The translations under genes were made by a program, and so were the position numbers. From positions 19,632,417 through 19,696,416 of the forward strand of contig NC_134415.1 in assembly GCF_030867145.1 (NCBI RefSeq): a stretch of DNA of 64,000 nt, given 5' to 3'. The notes under the pieces are model-generated. The model was not told where the DNA came from. It worked only from the letters and a program-made list of their open reading frames with translations, and searched no databases. Shown piece by piece: positions 1 through 11,476 of the stretch. This DNA comes from Opisthocomus hoazin. Lineage: Eukaryota > Chordata > Aves > Opisthocomiformes > Opisthocomidae. Every line of letters starts with the position of its first letter. The stretch's first letter is position 1.

Positions 1-1257
1 TGTTCTGAGCTGGAGGGGGAAACTGCTGAGGCAGTCGTTAAAAATCACCTTCCAAAAGTGTTGAAAAGCTGGTGTTGTCCCATCATCTCAAGGGCAGAAT
101 TAGAACTGGAACACAGATGTCAGTTGACAATAGAAATCACGTACAAACAGTCGTTTTACACTTACAAGCTATAGGCAGTTACCACGTGTATTCCCTTCCT
201 CCTACCCTTACAGCCTCAGAATAGATTTTCTGCCACTTACCTTGATGCCTGGTTTAAAGTCAGAAGATAGTCTTCAAAAACTTTTAAAACCTGGGAATTT
301 ACAGGCACGAAAAGCAGCCTGGAGTTCTCCATTGAGTGGTTCCAGATGCCAAACACAGTCAGAGCTGAACAGATCCCACTCAGTAGTAGAAGCTACCAGA
401 GGGTATGAGGGACTAATTAAATCCTGAGACGTTTACAAGGACACACTTTTACTTTGGGTCAGTGACTTCTGTGCTGACATTTCTGTCATCATTTGCCATG
501 TGAACTCCAAGCCAGATTTCACTCAGTGTCCCTCATAATCATGTTGAAATAAATTAGGAATGGTTGCGTTATGTGTTGAGACTGGGGTCAAAGAGTGCAC
601 AACACCTCTCCAGATTGGGCTTTGAGACCTTTGGACAACATGCCTGGGAATCAGAGCTGTTTGAAATACCACACTCATCTCAGGAACCTTCTCCCACTCA
701 ACAGCAAGAAATGTGCAAATGATAGAAAAGTAGAGCCCTGCTCTGATGGTAAAGGATGCCATGCCACTTCAGGATGTTGTAAGTCCAGTTTTCTGCCTAA
801 CTGCAAACAGGGTGCTGGATCCCTGTCTGCTGCACACTTTCAACCATAGTTTCTAGATACAGCCTGTTTCTGCTTTGCAAGAATTAATAGCAAAAAATGT
901 TACTGTCATACATCTAAAGGAGGATCACTCTGATCCAGGCAAAACGTCAGTGACTGGGGGGAACTTGCAGTGAAAACTGATATTTTTCCTCCCTTTATTC
1001 TGCAGCAAAAATACTCCCAACAAGCCCTGTAGGACAAGGTTTCCAGTAAGAACTCTCCATGCTTCCTGCCAGTGCCCATATTCCTAGATACTGTCTGTGT
1101 TACCTGCTAGTTCTCATGGAAAACAAAACCCTTATCCTGTTGACTTCTAAATTGCTTCTTCCACTCATGTGCCGTGAGAACTGGGCTCAAGGCCCTTGTT
1201 TTTGCTGACAGTCCATTATGTGATTGATGGCCATTATATCTGCTCTACAGACTGTAT
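1..1257. other. Single-copy AT-rich sequence, no gene recognised
   Basis: Only short open frames (under 85 codons) occur here, with no recognisable domain or codon pattern. I see no repeat family in this stretch. It ends where CR1 similarity begins, near 1258. Confidence 0.6.
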
Positions 1258-2699
1258 GGAGCCATGATATTCGAAAAGTCATGGCAGTCAGGGGAAGTCC
1301 CCAGTGACTGGAGAAAGGGAAACATTGTGCCCCTTTTCTAAAAGGGCAGAAAGGAAGACCCTGGGAACCACCGACCTGTCAGCCTCACCTCTGTGCCTGG
1401 GAAGATCATGGAACAGATCCTCCTAGAAGATATGCTAAGGCACATGGAGGTCGGGGAGGTGATTCGAGACAGCCAGCATGGCTTCACCAAGGGCAAGTCC
1501 TGCCTCACCAACCTAGTGGCTTTCTATGACGTTGTAACAACAAGGGTGGACAAGGGAAAACCTATGGATGTCATCTATCTGGATTTTTGTAAAGCCTTTG
1601 ACATGGTCCCACACAACATCCTTCTCTCTAAAATGGAGAGCCATGGACTTGATGGGTGGACCGGTCGGTGGATAAGGAATTGATTGGATGGTTGCAGCCA
1701 AAGGGTAGTGGTCAACGGCTCAATGTCCGGATGGAGACCAGTGACGAGTGGAGTCCCTCAGGGGTCCGTACTGGGACCGGTGCTGTTCAATATATTTATC
1801 AATGACATGGACAGCGACATCGAGTGTACCCTCAGCAACTTTGCAGATGACACCAAGCTGAGTGGTACGGTTGAGACACGAGAAGGACGGGATGCCATCC
1901 AGAGGGACCTGGGCAAGCTGGAGAGGTGGGCCTGTGTGAACCTCATGAGGTTCAACAAGGCCAAGTGCAAGGTCCTACACCTGGGTCGGGGTAATCGCCG
2001 GGATCAATACAGGCTGGGGGATGAAAGGATCGAGAGCAGCTCTGCTGAGAGGGCCTTGGGGGTACTGATAGATGAAAGGCTGGACATGAGCCGGCAATGT
2101 GCGCTGGCAGACCAGAAGACCTATCTAGAGAGGTGATTCTGCCTATCTATTCTGCTCTGGTGAGACCTCGCCTGGAGTACTGCGTTCAGCTCTGGAGCCC
2201 TCAGCACAAGAAGGACATGGAACTGTTGGAGCGGGTCCAAAGGAGGGCTACAAAAATGATCCGAGGGCTGGAGCACCTCTCCTATGAGAACAGGCTGAGA
2301 GAGTTGGGCTTGTTCAGCCTGGAGAAGAGAAGGCTGTGGGGAGACCTGATTGCAGCCTTTCAGTACTTAAAGGGAGCCTATAGGAAAGATGGGGACAATC
2401 TTTTTAGTAGAGACAGCAGTGACAGGACGAGGGGTAATGGTTTTAAAGTAAAACAGGGTAGGTTTAGGCTAGATATAAGGAAGAAATTCTTTACAATGAG
2501 GGTTGTGAAACACTGGAACGGGTTGTCAAGAGAGGTAGTGGAGGCCCCATCCCTGGAAACATTCAAGACCAGGTTGGACAGGGCTCTGAGCAACCTGATC
2601 TAGTTAGTGGTGTCCCTGCTCGCTGCGGGGAGGTTAGACTAGATGACCTCTAGGGGTCCCTTCCAACCCAAAACTTTCTATGATTCTATGATTCTATGA
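1258..2699 (+). mobile_element. CR1 LINE, 5'-truncated (type A)
   Basis: A non-LTR retrotransposon of the CR1 clade. It starts inside ORF2 just upstream of the reverse-transcriptase domain and runs to the diagnostic 3' UTR. The 3' end holds 'ctagatgacctctaggggtccc', 'ttccaaccc' and a terminal tail of three imperfect ATTCTATG units ending at about 2699. No target duplication is evident, as is usual for CR1. The 5' boundary is approximate (1250-1275), because similarity fades around the segment that resembles 'IIFERSW..GEVP.DWRK'. Of the copies in the window it is most similar to the one at 27879-29047. Confidence 0.93.
1300..2603 (+). pseudogene. CR1 ORF2 reverse transcriptase remnant
   Basis: This encodes the C-terminal half of CR1 ORF2p, a reverse transcriptase that would copy the element's RNA at a nicked chromosomal target. 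Visible motifs are '[15 protein letters not shown]', motif A 'YLDFCKAFD', motif B '[11 protein letters not shown]' and the catalytic motif C 'FADD' (about nt 1840-1851). It is broken in several places. An in-frame TAA lies near 1339, where the intact copy reads 'PIFKKGKK'. A TGG-to-TGA change at 1681-1683 falls in the WIRNWL segment. A deletion of about 50 bp near 2115 removes the '[17 protein letters not shown]' segment and shifts the frame. The frame is recovered from about 2130 to the normal stop at 2601-2603. It cannot produce a functional protein. Confidence 0.9.
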
Positions 2700-4274
2700 A
2701 GCTGTAAGGAAGGGTAAGAATAAACAGGATAAATCTGCATGGCTTTGCATGCTTGCAGTGAACATCATTGTATTAAGAATCATTTCTACAGCAACAGCAG
2801 CACATTTCCCAGTGGAAACCTGCAAAAAGTGAAAGACTTCCCACTCATCCTGTTATTGATGCCCTTGTATTGATTTCTTCATCAGTGCTGCAATTCAGAG
2901 CTACTTCACATGCAGCACAAAGTCAAAATCATACCCTTCAGCTATATTTCTTTGCAAAGGAACCTGGTTCAGACTGGAGGATTTACACACTAATGGAGCT
3001 GAAAGAAAGTGAAAAGAAGAATCTCTGCTGTTTGTTAAGGCTGTTTTTTATCTCCATAAGATAAAACTATCATCCAAACTCTCCCTACACAGACTTAGGC
3101 CCTGGTTTGCTAATGGCATTATTATGGGCTCAGAGCATCCTAGAAAGGGAAAAAACCTCTTCCGTGAAAGGGATGTGATTGAAAATGTTTCTTCAGGAAC
3201 CGTAATGGATAGTAAAGTTTGTAACCACTAGCCTGCAAGCTGTGAAAACAGTTCTTCTCTCTGACTCAAAGAATGTAAACCAGGCATCATGGTCTTTTAA
3301 ATTATGGTCAATTCTGTGAGCATATATAATAGCTAGAATGGAGGAGAGTGAACTGTTCCGCTGCTGTTGCAGTGAATCCCTTATGCATTAAAACATTAGA
3401 TTGAATTCTATATAGATCCCTAGCTACCTGTGTTACTGTTTTTAAGGTATCTATCTGAAACATTATAACACTCACTATTTATGCATCATAGAGGATTAAT
3501 TGTCCATTAATCTGGTGAACAGTAAATACATATACCCTCTTCTTCCAGTTCAAAAGCATTAAACTGTCCTTCTTTTGGGCCTCGTTATATTAAGATGGGA
3601 GAAGGCAGAAAGTGAGCTTGGGTAAGATTTCAGCAGATCACGTGCCCCTTCTTAGCAGTGCTCCTTAGCCAAACCTAACTTTTCCATTTCTGGGTATGAC
3701 ACTTGTCCTGCTCATGGAGTTTTAAGCTCTGTTCTCAATTTATGGCGCTCTGCACAGCCCTTGTCTCAGACCTAGCAATTAAGCGGAGCTCTGCTTAGGC
3801 TGCAGAAACCTGCTAATGCGATCTTCAGCCCTCAGGAGCAATTCTTGGGTCCAGTGAAAGGAGGGCGAGGCAAAACTTTCATTTGCTGTAATAACAAACT
3901 GTCTGTGAAAGTCCTGCGGAGGAGCCAGCACTGCAAGTGATTCATGGAGCAGCACTAATTGTACTGGCTACTCACTGATAAGTTGCAACCTTGGTGAGAG
4001 GTTAGCCCATAAATCACAGTGGGGAGGTCATTTGTTTGATGTAATCAGCTAGGCCTGCCCATTTTGACAGAATCCCACTTCCTTTCTTTTTCTTTTTGTC
4101 TTTTTTTTTAATGAAACTTAGCAAAGGGAGCAACCACTGTTGCATTTCTTCTCTCATTCCTTGTTCCAACCTATACACCTCCTTGTCTCTTGCCCAGCTC
4201 CCAGAATCTTCCACTTCCCATCTTCTCATCAAGTGCTAGCTTCCAGTAAGTGAGACTTTCTTTTGCATCTTTCA
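2700..4274. other. Single-copy sequence; candidate conserved non-coding stretch at its end
   Basis: No gene is recognised. The part from about 3770 to 4030 is less AT-rich than its surroundings and dense in homeodomain-like and GATA-like words, such as 'CACTAATTGTACTGG', 'CTGATAAG' and 'GCTGTAATAACAAACTG'. That is the look of a vertebrate conserved non-coding element. Conservation itself cannot be seen from one sequence. Confidence 0.4.
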
Positions 4275-4440
4275 CCCATGGTCTTCAAAGCCATTTACAA
4301 ATATACGGGAGTTCAGGCTCTAAACCCCTTTGCCTGCCTCATTTTGTAGGAGGAGAAACTAGTGTATACAAGGGTAAGGGGAAAAATTGCCCAAACTCAG
4401 GATCCTAGCAGTGTTTTAGACCACAACTAGTGATGTGCTG
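4275..4440 (-). repeat. MIR-like ancient SINE fossil (antisense)
   Basis: The block reads like the reverse complement of the MIR core and 3' half. A segment resembling 'cttcaaagc..tttacaaa' is followed by 'tttgtaggaggagaaact' (MIR antisense: ttacagatggggaaactgag) and then 'aaaattgcccaaactcaggatc' (MIR: gacttgcccaaggtcac). The similarity is judged by eye and is heavily diverged, consistent with an old amniote insertion. The limits are approximate. Confidence 0.5.
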
Positions 4441-5683
4441 CTAACTTGTACAGACTGGAGTATTATACAGCTGCTTTGGATGCTGATTATCACAGGTATG
4501 CAGCAGAATAAACCTTGCAGTTCTTTATAAGTCACCCTGTACTTATTCGCCTACACATTGTATTTGTTTATGTAGTGCCCAGAGGCTAGAGAGATAAAAC
4601 TAGTTCGTAGGTGAGATTTCACAGCAGTACGCTAGGGCAAACAAAATACACTTGGTGCAGTTTGAGAGCCTGTTCTGATCCAGGACAGTGCTCTTCCTCG
4701 ACTCTTTACACAGGCTGGGAGCAGAGATCGAGTGTATCCACAGACATTGCAACCTTTTCTCCTACTTTCCTAGTGGCCTGGTTGCCTGTGTTCGAGGCCA
4801 CCACGATCAGACCTGTGCTGCTTTTCTCCTTCAAGTGCTATGGGACTGTGTCCTGGCCAGTGAGGGCACTGCCATGCCAGCTTTGCTGTCACCCTCATGG
4901 AGAAGCCTGCTCTTGATGTTCCTGGGCAGATCATGCTACGAGTCAGCTCTGATCAGTCATTGAATGGATGCAATAGGGGCAAATGCTCTTACATCACTGG
5001 AGACAGAGAAAAAGTAATAAAGTGGAGAATTCGTATGGAAAAAGCACATGGACTAGAGACAAGTCATGAACTGTATGGCTTCTGAAAAGCTATTTTCAGA
5101 TTGTTTCGTATCTTTCTAGTCTTCACTTGCAAACTTCAAAGAACATCACTTAAACCTTGCAAGATCTTGAGCAAAGACACAAAAGGTTCAGTCACACATC
5201 ATTATCACAGAAGCTCAGCAGAGATCCCAGGGAGCTGGGATCCCTAGAGCTGTGGCTACAGAAATTCATTGAACCGTTGATCAATGGCAAAGCAAGACTG
5301 TGCACCTGAAGACCCCAGATTTTCTGTACTTTGAGTGGGGCACTGTATGACCACAATGATCTGATTCAGAACTGGCAAAACTTGGGTAACGAAGTAGATG
5401 CATTTTGTATTTTCCTTTTTCTTACTGTTTCAGATGGGAAAATGAACAAAACCACAGCAAGAGTCTGACGAGAATTTTTTTCATTATAAGGACTGAGGGA
5501 AGTTTTTGTTTTGTTTTGTTAGTTGTTTTAAATTGAAAACTTAAATTCTATGAATAATATTGGACACCCAAATTCAACCACTGTGTGGTGTACCACTAAC
5601 TTTCTGCTAAATCAACTCTGTGTTTGCCAAGCAGCTCACATTTTCTGAGGGAAAAAATATAAGCATTTCTTCCCAAAAGAAAC
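4441..5683. other. Single-copy AT-rich sequence, no gene recognised
   Basis: There are two overlapping short frames around 4611-4963 but no recognisable protein family. A (TTTTG)-rich run occurs near 5505-5522. Confidence 0.5.
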
Positions 5684-5795
5684 TACTTGCATGGTAATTT
5701 TGCACATAAAATCTTGTCTGTGCAAAAAGGGTACTTCTGGATGTAATATTTTTGCACATAAAAATGTATGTGTAGCTAAATGTGCACAAAGGTTT
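5684..5795. repeat. Imperfect tandem duplication, unit about 55-60 bp
   Basis: Two adjacent blocks share the order 'acttcttgcatg/acttctggatg', then 'taat(a)tttttgcacataaaa', then 'tgtctg/tgtatgtg', then 'tgcaaaaagg/tgcacaaagg'. The core 'ttttgcacataaaa' is identical in both (about 5698-5711 and 5749-5763). The blocks differ by small indels, so the duplication is not recent. Confidence 0.55.
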
Positions 5796-8640
5796 AATTT
5801 AATTAGCTATTTAGTTAAGATAGTTTCAGTACCAGTTTACTGCTGGTAGTTTCTGACATCGAACCTTTATGGTATTCTGATATTACACATGAGGACAGCA
5901 CATCTAGCAGTCTATGTTTCTACACATATCTATGCCCATATACTTACAAATAATTAATAGAATTTGAATTATGTTTTTAAAAAATACCAAGGATATTAAG
6001 CTATTAATTCCATTAATTAAAGCTAATAATTCACTTCATTAGCATAGCAAAGAAACTTAGTATGAGATAAAAATCACTCATACAAATCTAAGACATATAA
6101 TTCTAGAGAAACCATTAACACTTAATAACAAAATGAACAGCAAGGGACCAAAATGAAGGTTTAAATATAAACTGAAAGATAACTAGAAGTTATATGAAGG
6201 AAAAACTCTCAAAATGACCTCAGATTTGTATCCTCATTCCTGAAGCACTCTCATGCCACCTTCCCTGCTATGTTGTGAAGTTGAAGTGTTCTGGGGTTAG
6301 AAACAGCTCCAGTGAGAAAGAACTCTCTTCTTTTGACTGCTGTGAAGGAGCTTTTGAAAAATGTTATGAAACATTATCCAAAAAATCAAACAACCAAGAA
6401 AAAACCCAAAATCCTAAGGAAGAATTCAGATTCTGCACAGCTTAATAATGAACATAGTAAAAAGACATGGCAGAACCAGTTTGTCTCGATCACATCAGAT
6501 CCCGGTCCAAACAAATGTTGGCTGTACTGTGGGTTAGAGCCTGAATGTCAGACAGCATTGTTTTCCTTTGGTCTTTTCCCCATCAATCTTGATTTGAAAC
6601 TTCCCCAATTTACACCTGTAGTCCTGGAGTTATCTTGAATGATGATCTTTGAAACATATTGTTCCATTACACTGGCAAAGGGCACTAATAGACCTCTATG
6701 CCTTGAAAACTTTGGGAGAACATCACTAAGTTGGTTTCTAGGAAACCTTTTAGCTTTGATTTCCAATGACCCATTGTTTCCAATATAATTAAAAGCTATT
6801 GCTGCTGATAGTAATGGGTACTGAGAGCAAGCTGCATAGATATTCTTTTTTATCACCTGGTCTGATGATAAAAGCTCCAGAGACAAAATAGAGAATACCA
6901 CATTGACTCTCTGCAAGCTTGTATGAATGGAGGTCATGGCATCAGTATCACCCCTCAAAAATATTCTTGCCACAGAGCCAAAACTTATTTCCCTCACTGA
7001 GTCAAAGTGTGGAAACCTTTAAAGGGTGTGATCTTCTTGTGATTAATAAATCTGAGAAAGTCATCTAGAGCAGCAGGCAGATGGAAACTCTAATTCTCAG
7101 ATCTGAATATAACCAAATTCTTCAGTCAAGAAAGCTTACTTCCCACAGGATATTTCTAAGATACCATCAGGATAATTTGACCCTAAAATTCACACCTAAA
7201 CTTTCAAAAAATCAAGGAGTTAAAAATCGAGGACTGTTCCCTTGGACTCTAGGGTTACAGTTCATCATGTTCTACGTTCTTGTAACATATATCCTCTTTA
7301 CTGTTAAACATAGAAAGAAAATATGCTATATCAGTTTAGCAGAAATGACTACAAATAGAAGATCCTGTTCATGATAGCTGTTTTACTTTTGGAAATGCAA
7401 AAAGATATCATTCTCTACACAGCCTTGCACTAGGAATTCTGTTCACTATTGACATGCCTTTAATAGTTTTCAATGAGCACAACTACTTTGTAAATTTTCT
7501 TCCAATCTTATTGAAATAGCCTGATACAAACTGCACCCTAATTGCTAAATTAGGACTGTGCTCTTTGCTGAGCTAATTTCCTTGCTAAGTGGGCACGTGG
7601 TGTGGTAGTTAAGGACTTTTATCAGGTTATTACATTGAGGGATTATATGGTTTCAATGTAATTGAATTTTAACTAGAAGGACTCTTAAGCAAATACACCT
7701 CTATAAATGATGCAGCACTGATGCTATGCTGAGAAACTGAAGATGACAATTCAGTGGAGCCAGCTGGACCTAGGGGAGTCTTTAGGGCTTCAAATAAAAG
7801 CATCTAGGAGTCTTTGGGGTATTTTTTTACATTATTCTTAGCCCTGTTTCCATTCCTGGCCCAGCCATAGAGTCCAATGGATCTGAAGGAGATTGCTGCT
7901 TTCACTTCCAGTTGTCTCAGAATTGCTGAGTGGGATTCTCTGCTCTGAAAGTTCAGCTTGATTGTCATTCATTCTTTCTTAGATGCACTTAGTAACAAAC
8001 ACAGCAAAGAAAGCAATTCACATCCACTAGTCCTAAGGGCCTACAGCAGATAAATGAAAACATGGTATACATTGCTTATGTCTTGCTCATGTGTAATGAG
8101 AGTCAGCTTTCTGCCAGAAAGAGTAGGCTGAATTCTGGTGGTGGGTTTTAGGTACTAAACCTTTCCTGGAGGAGCAGTGTTATTTTTGTACATACAAGAG
8201 CACTGATATCCCCCAAAGACACAATTTCTCACTGGCGACTGAGGCAATGGCAAATTACTGTGTCCATAAGACTATGAAAGAGAAAAATATCTGCCTCAAG
8301 TATGCTCTAATAAGAATAAGATAATCTCTCTCAGCTGTGCTGATTATTGAGGAGAGGTAGGAAGATGCGTATGACGGTACATAACATCTGTGACAGGATG
8401 TCAAACAGACAAGCCAAAGCCAGACATGTACCCTTCACCCCCAGCAAACTAAACCCTAGAAGACTGGGTTTACAATATCTTTACTTAGCCACTCTGTACT
8501 TATAGTAGAGAGAACCAGTGTGGGGCATATAAGCAACATATGACTCATTTCTGACAAGAAGGAACATTTTTGAAATTTGTGAAACAGATAATTTGATAAA
8601 GCAAATGCAGAGACCGTTTGGGAAGCTCAGAATCCCCCAA
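5796..8640. other. AT-rich single-copy sequence; one 149-codon open frame of unknown meaning
   Basis: No repeat or host gene is recognised. A 149-codon open frame lies on the minus strand at 6548-6997. It has no recognisable domain, signal peptide or membrane segment, and a frame of this length can arise by chance in 64 kb. A stretch near 7540-7680 ('gctgagctaatttccttgctaag', 'cacgtgg') looks like non-coding regulatory sequence. Confidence 0.4.
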
Positions 8641-8692
8641 GATGCAAAGTAACTCATGCATGAGGTGATGCAAAGTTACTAATGCATTAGGT
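8641..8692. repeat. 26-bp tandem duplication containing ATGCAAAG and ATGCAT
   Basis: Two abutting 26-bp units (8641-8666 and 8667-8692) differ at only three positions (11, 15 and 22 of the unit). Each unit begins GATGCAAAGT, which resembles the POU/octamer half-site ATGCAAAT, and each carries an ATGCAT palindrome. The duplication is seen directly. A regulatory role is inference. Confidence 0.85.
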
Positions 8693-11439
8693 GAGATGTC
8701 AATATTTGTCAACAGGGATTGCAGCTATTTCTGCTTATGAATACGGAAATAAACCAAGCAGTCCTCCAAAAAGGAATTGCCTTGATAAGCTCTACAGCTA
8801 TGATGTTTTAATTGCTGTTAAATGCCAGCTCTGATAATGTCACCTGCTGTGTACCTGTGAAATCACAGTGCACTGCAATGAGCTAATGACTGCAGAGCAG
8901 AAGGCTGGCCTGACTCCATTGCAGGTGTACACCTTAATGAGGATCTCGTGGGGAGAGAGGTGCACTGAGCAAAAGACTTCTGAGACTGCTGATGCTGTTG
9001 GAGCAGAGAAGGGATCAGTGTGGGCCCATTTTACCCAAAGCAAGATGCATACACATTAAGGATGTTTGGTTGCAGCCTGCCTCACGTGCACACAGACATA
9101 AAACTGTCTGTAATGCCATGGTATTCTCAGGTGTAGAAATATGTCTGATAACTGTTACCTTAATAAGCCATATTAGACACTGCTTGCTGCATGCTTGAAA
9201 AGCAACCCAAGCCCAGTTCTCACTGAACCACAGTGAATTCAGCATCACAGTGCTGACGTGGAAGAAAATGTGCTGATGACAGCTGCTTTTATCTTCACAT
9301 TTTCTGTTATTAGACTAATTGCTTGCTGAGAATAAAGAATGACCCCTGTCCTGCCCCATCCTTAACCAAGTGGCTCTGGAGGCCCCTTAAAGGACAGCTG
9401 TGGAGCACAACAAGAAGAGAGCTCATGTGAGCAAATAAGAACATGCCCAGAACTGTTCCAGAGATCTGACTATCTCAAGATGACTTAGAACATTAAGACA
9501 TTTTGAAGCATTTCAAACATCTAATAATTAAATTAAAGATGATCCCAAATCAGATAGTAGCACCATTTATTGGTGAAGACACCAGGAAACCTGGATACTT
9601 TTGGTGTTGCTGATGTGTCATGAACCCTGGAGAAAGTCTTTTCACCTCTCACTGTCCCTCTTTTCTTCCTACACCACTGTTCAGGCATATACTGAGGTTC
9701 AAGCTGCCTGCCTATGTGACCAAGGTGCAAATAACACTATGTTCAGGGTTACAGAGGAATGAGGGTCGTCTGTTCTCCGAGTGTGCTATTTCACATGCCA
9801 CTTGCTGTAAAGGAAAAGTATTTCAAAATCTGCTCAGGAATCCTGTCATTTTATTTTCAGATGATAAAACCTCCCTAAGTTCTGAAGAGCCTTCTTAGAT
9901 TCCATCCCCACTTCTCCCTTTGCTTCTTATGATCCTTTGTGGTCCACCACCTTCCTTTGGTCCTTCTTGCAGCTGTGTTAATCTTTATCCGCTCTTAGTA
10001 TTTGATATAGTGAGTATTGTATGTGTTAGTGACGCTCTTTCTAGCTTTCTGGGAGGGTCAGTAACTTTAATTCTTAAACTTCCCTAAAGAACGGGACATA
10101 TGGTAGCAACGTAAGTATGGTATGTCTGATCTGCCTTGAAACTGTTTCTGTTTAGGTTAACGGTCTCTGATGACTGCTGACTCCTAAACATGAACACTGC
10201 GAAAATGCATAAGCAACAGGCAAAAAAGGAATCAACATACAGTGCTGAGTGTTTCTCTGGAGCAGTGTTTCGGATCTAGACAATGTTTGCAAAAAGCGTC
10301 ATCATCACCATCTGAGGCCTTTTTGGTGGAGTCAACTGAAACTATGTTTTCCAGTGTCTAGAAGGTACAATCTGTGACTAACCTACCATATGGCAGGATT
10401 TGAGACCGAGACCTGCACTCTGAGTCACTGCTACCAAACATTGTTTTAGCACAACATCCTGTCTTTTGCCAGCTGGAGCGTTAGTATCTAGTGACTCAGC
10501 AACTAAAGGAGGACACTATGCTGCCATTTACTCTGATTTGCCACCAACAATTTAATCAGAAATTTTCATCAGAGAAGCAAAAGATCAAATATACAAAGAC
10601 ACTGAAGTAACGTCTTAACCCTGAGAGTGCTCTTTCCAAGAGGAGGAGTTAGACATGTTGATTCGAGGCTCTGTGGGAGAAGTTTGTACTCCACTTAGTT
10701 TGCCGGTAGATCAAACTGATACTCTAAAAATGGAGACGTAACAAACAGTCAATAATAAAAACGCTGCAAAGTCCTGCAGAGCTATTAAGCCTACAAACAT
10801 ATTCCCCAAAGCACACACACCTCTTGCCTTCTTTCCTGTTCTGCACAAGTGCCGTTGCATCAAACAAGATGTCTGTATTATGTAGCTGTGGAAATAGGTT
10901 TCCTTCTGTTTTGACAATTCGATTACACACACATTCACTCTGGATGTAATTCTGGAGTCTCGTTCCAGCTCAGTTGCTTGGTTAAACGGCCGTGCTGCAG
11001 AGAGGGAGAGGGGGGAGCAGCTAAACTGTACAGCTCTGTGCAGCCTTGCTCTTCTCAGTGAATTCAGTCTGTGGGGCTTTACTCCACACTCATCAGCAGA
11101 CAGGAGCGCTAATCAATAGCAGCATCTTTGCTACACACAGCAGCATATTCTGTACTTTGACCTTTCCTTGCCTATCTATGTAATGCCAGATATATCCACC
11201 AGCTGATAATTAATTTAGTGCCAGTTTTTAATCTGTTGGTGTGTCTGGGCAAAGACACTTGCTGTTGAAGAAATAAATATGGCAAAAATCTTCACTCACT
11301 ATTTCAACCTCTTGGTAGGTTTAATCCTACAGATATTTGACATTTAACACCTTGCAGCTGACCTAGTCTTGGGTCAATATCATCCATCATTATTTCCCAT
11401 CTATGTGGGCTAGATTCAGTTGAGGGGTTTAGGGTTTCT
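8693..11439. other. Single-copy sequence with regulatory-looking segments
   Basis: No gene is recognised. Two segments stand out. About 9190-9340 contains 'gtgctgacgtggaag' and 'ttattagactaattgcttgctgag'. About 10960-11230 contains 'gcgctaatcaatagcagc', 'ctttgacctttcc' and 'gctgataattaatttagtg'. These word contents resemble enhancer-type conserved non-coding DNA. Comparison with other birds would decide. Confidence 0.35.
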
Positions 11440-11466
11440 TTTTGTTGTTTTGTTTTGTTTTGTTTT
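11440..11466. repeat. (TTTTG)n simple repeat
   Basis: About five imperfect pentamer units (ttttgttgttttgttttg...) run into further T-rich sequence up to about 11476. Confidence 0.8.
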
Positions 11467-11476
11467 TTATTTTTTG

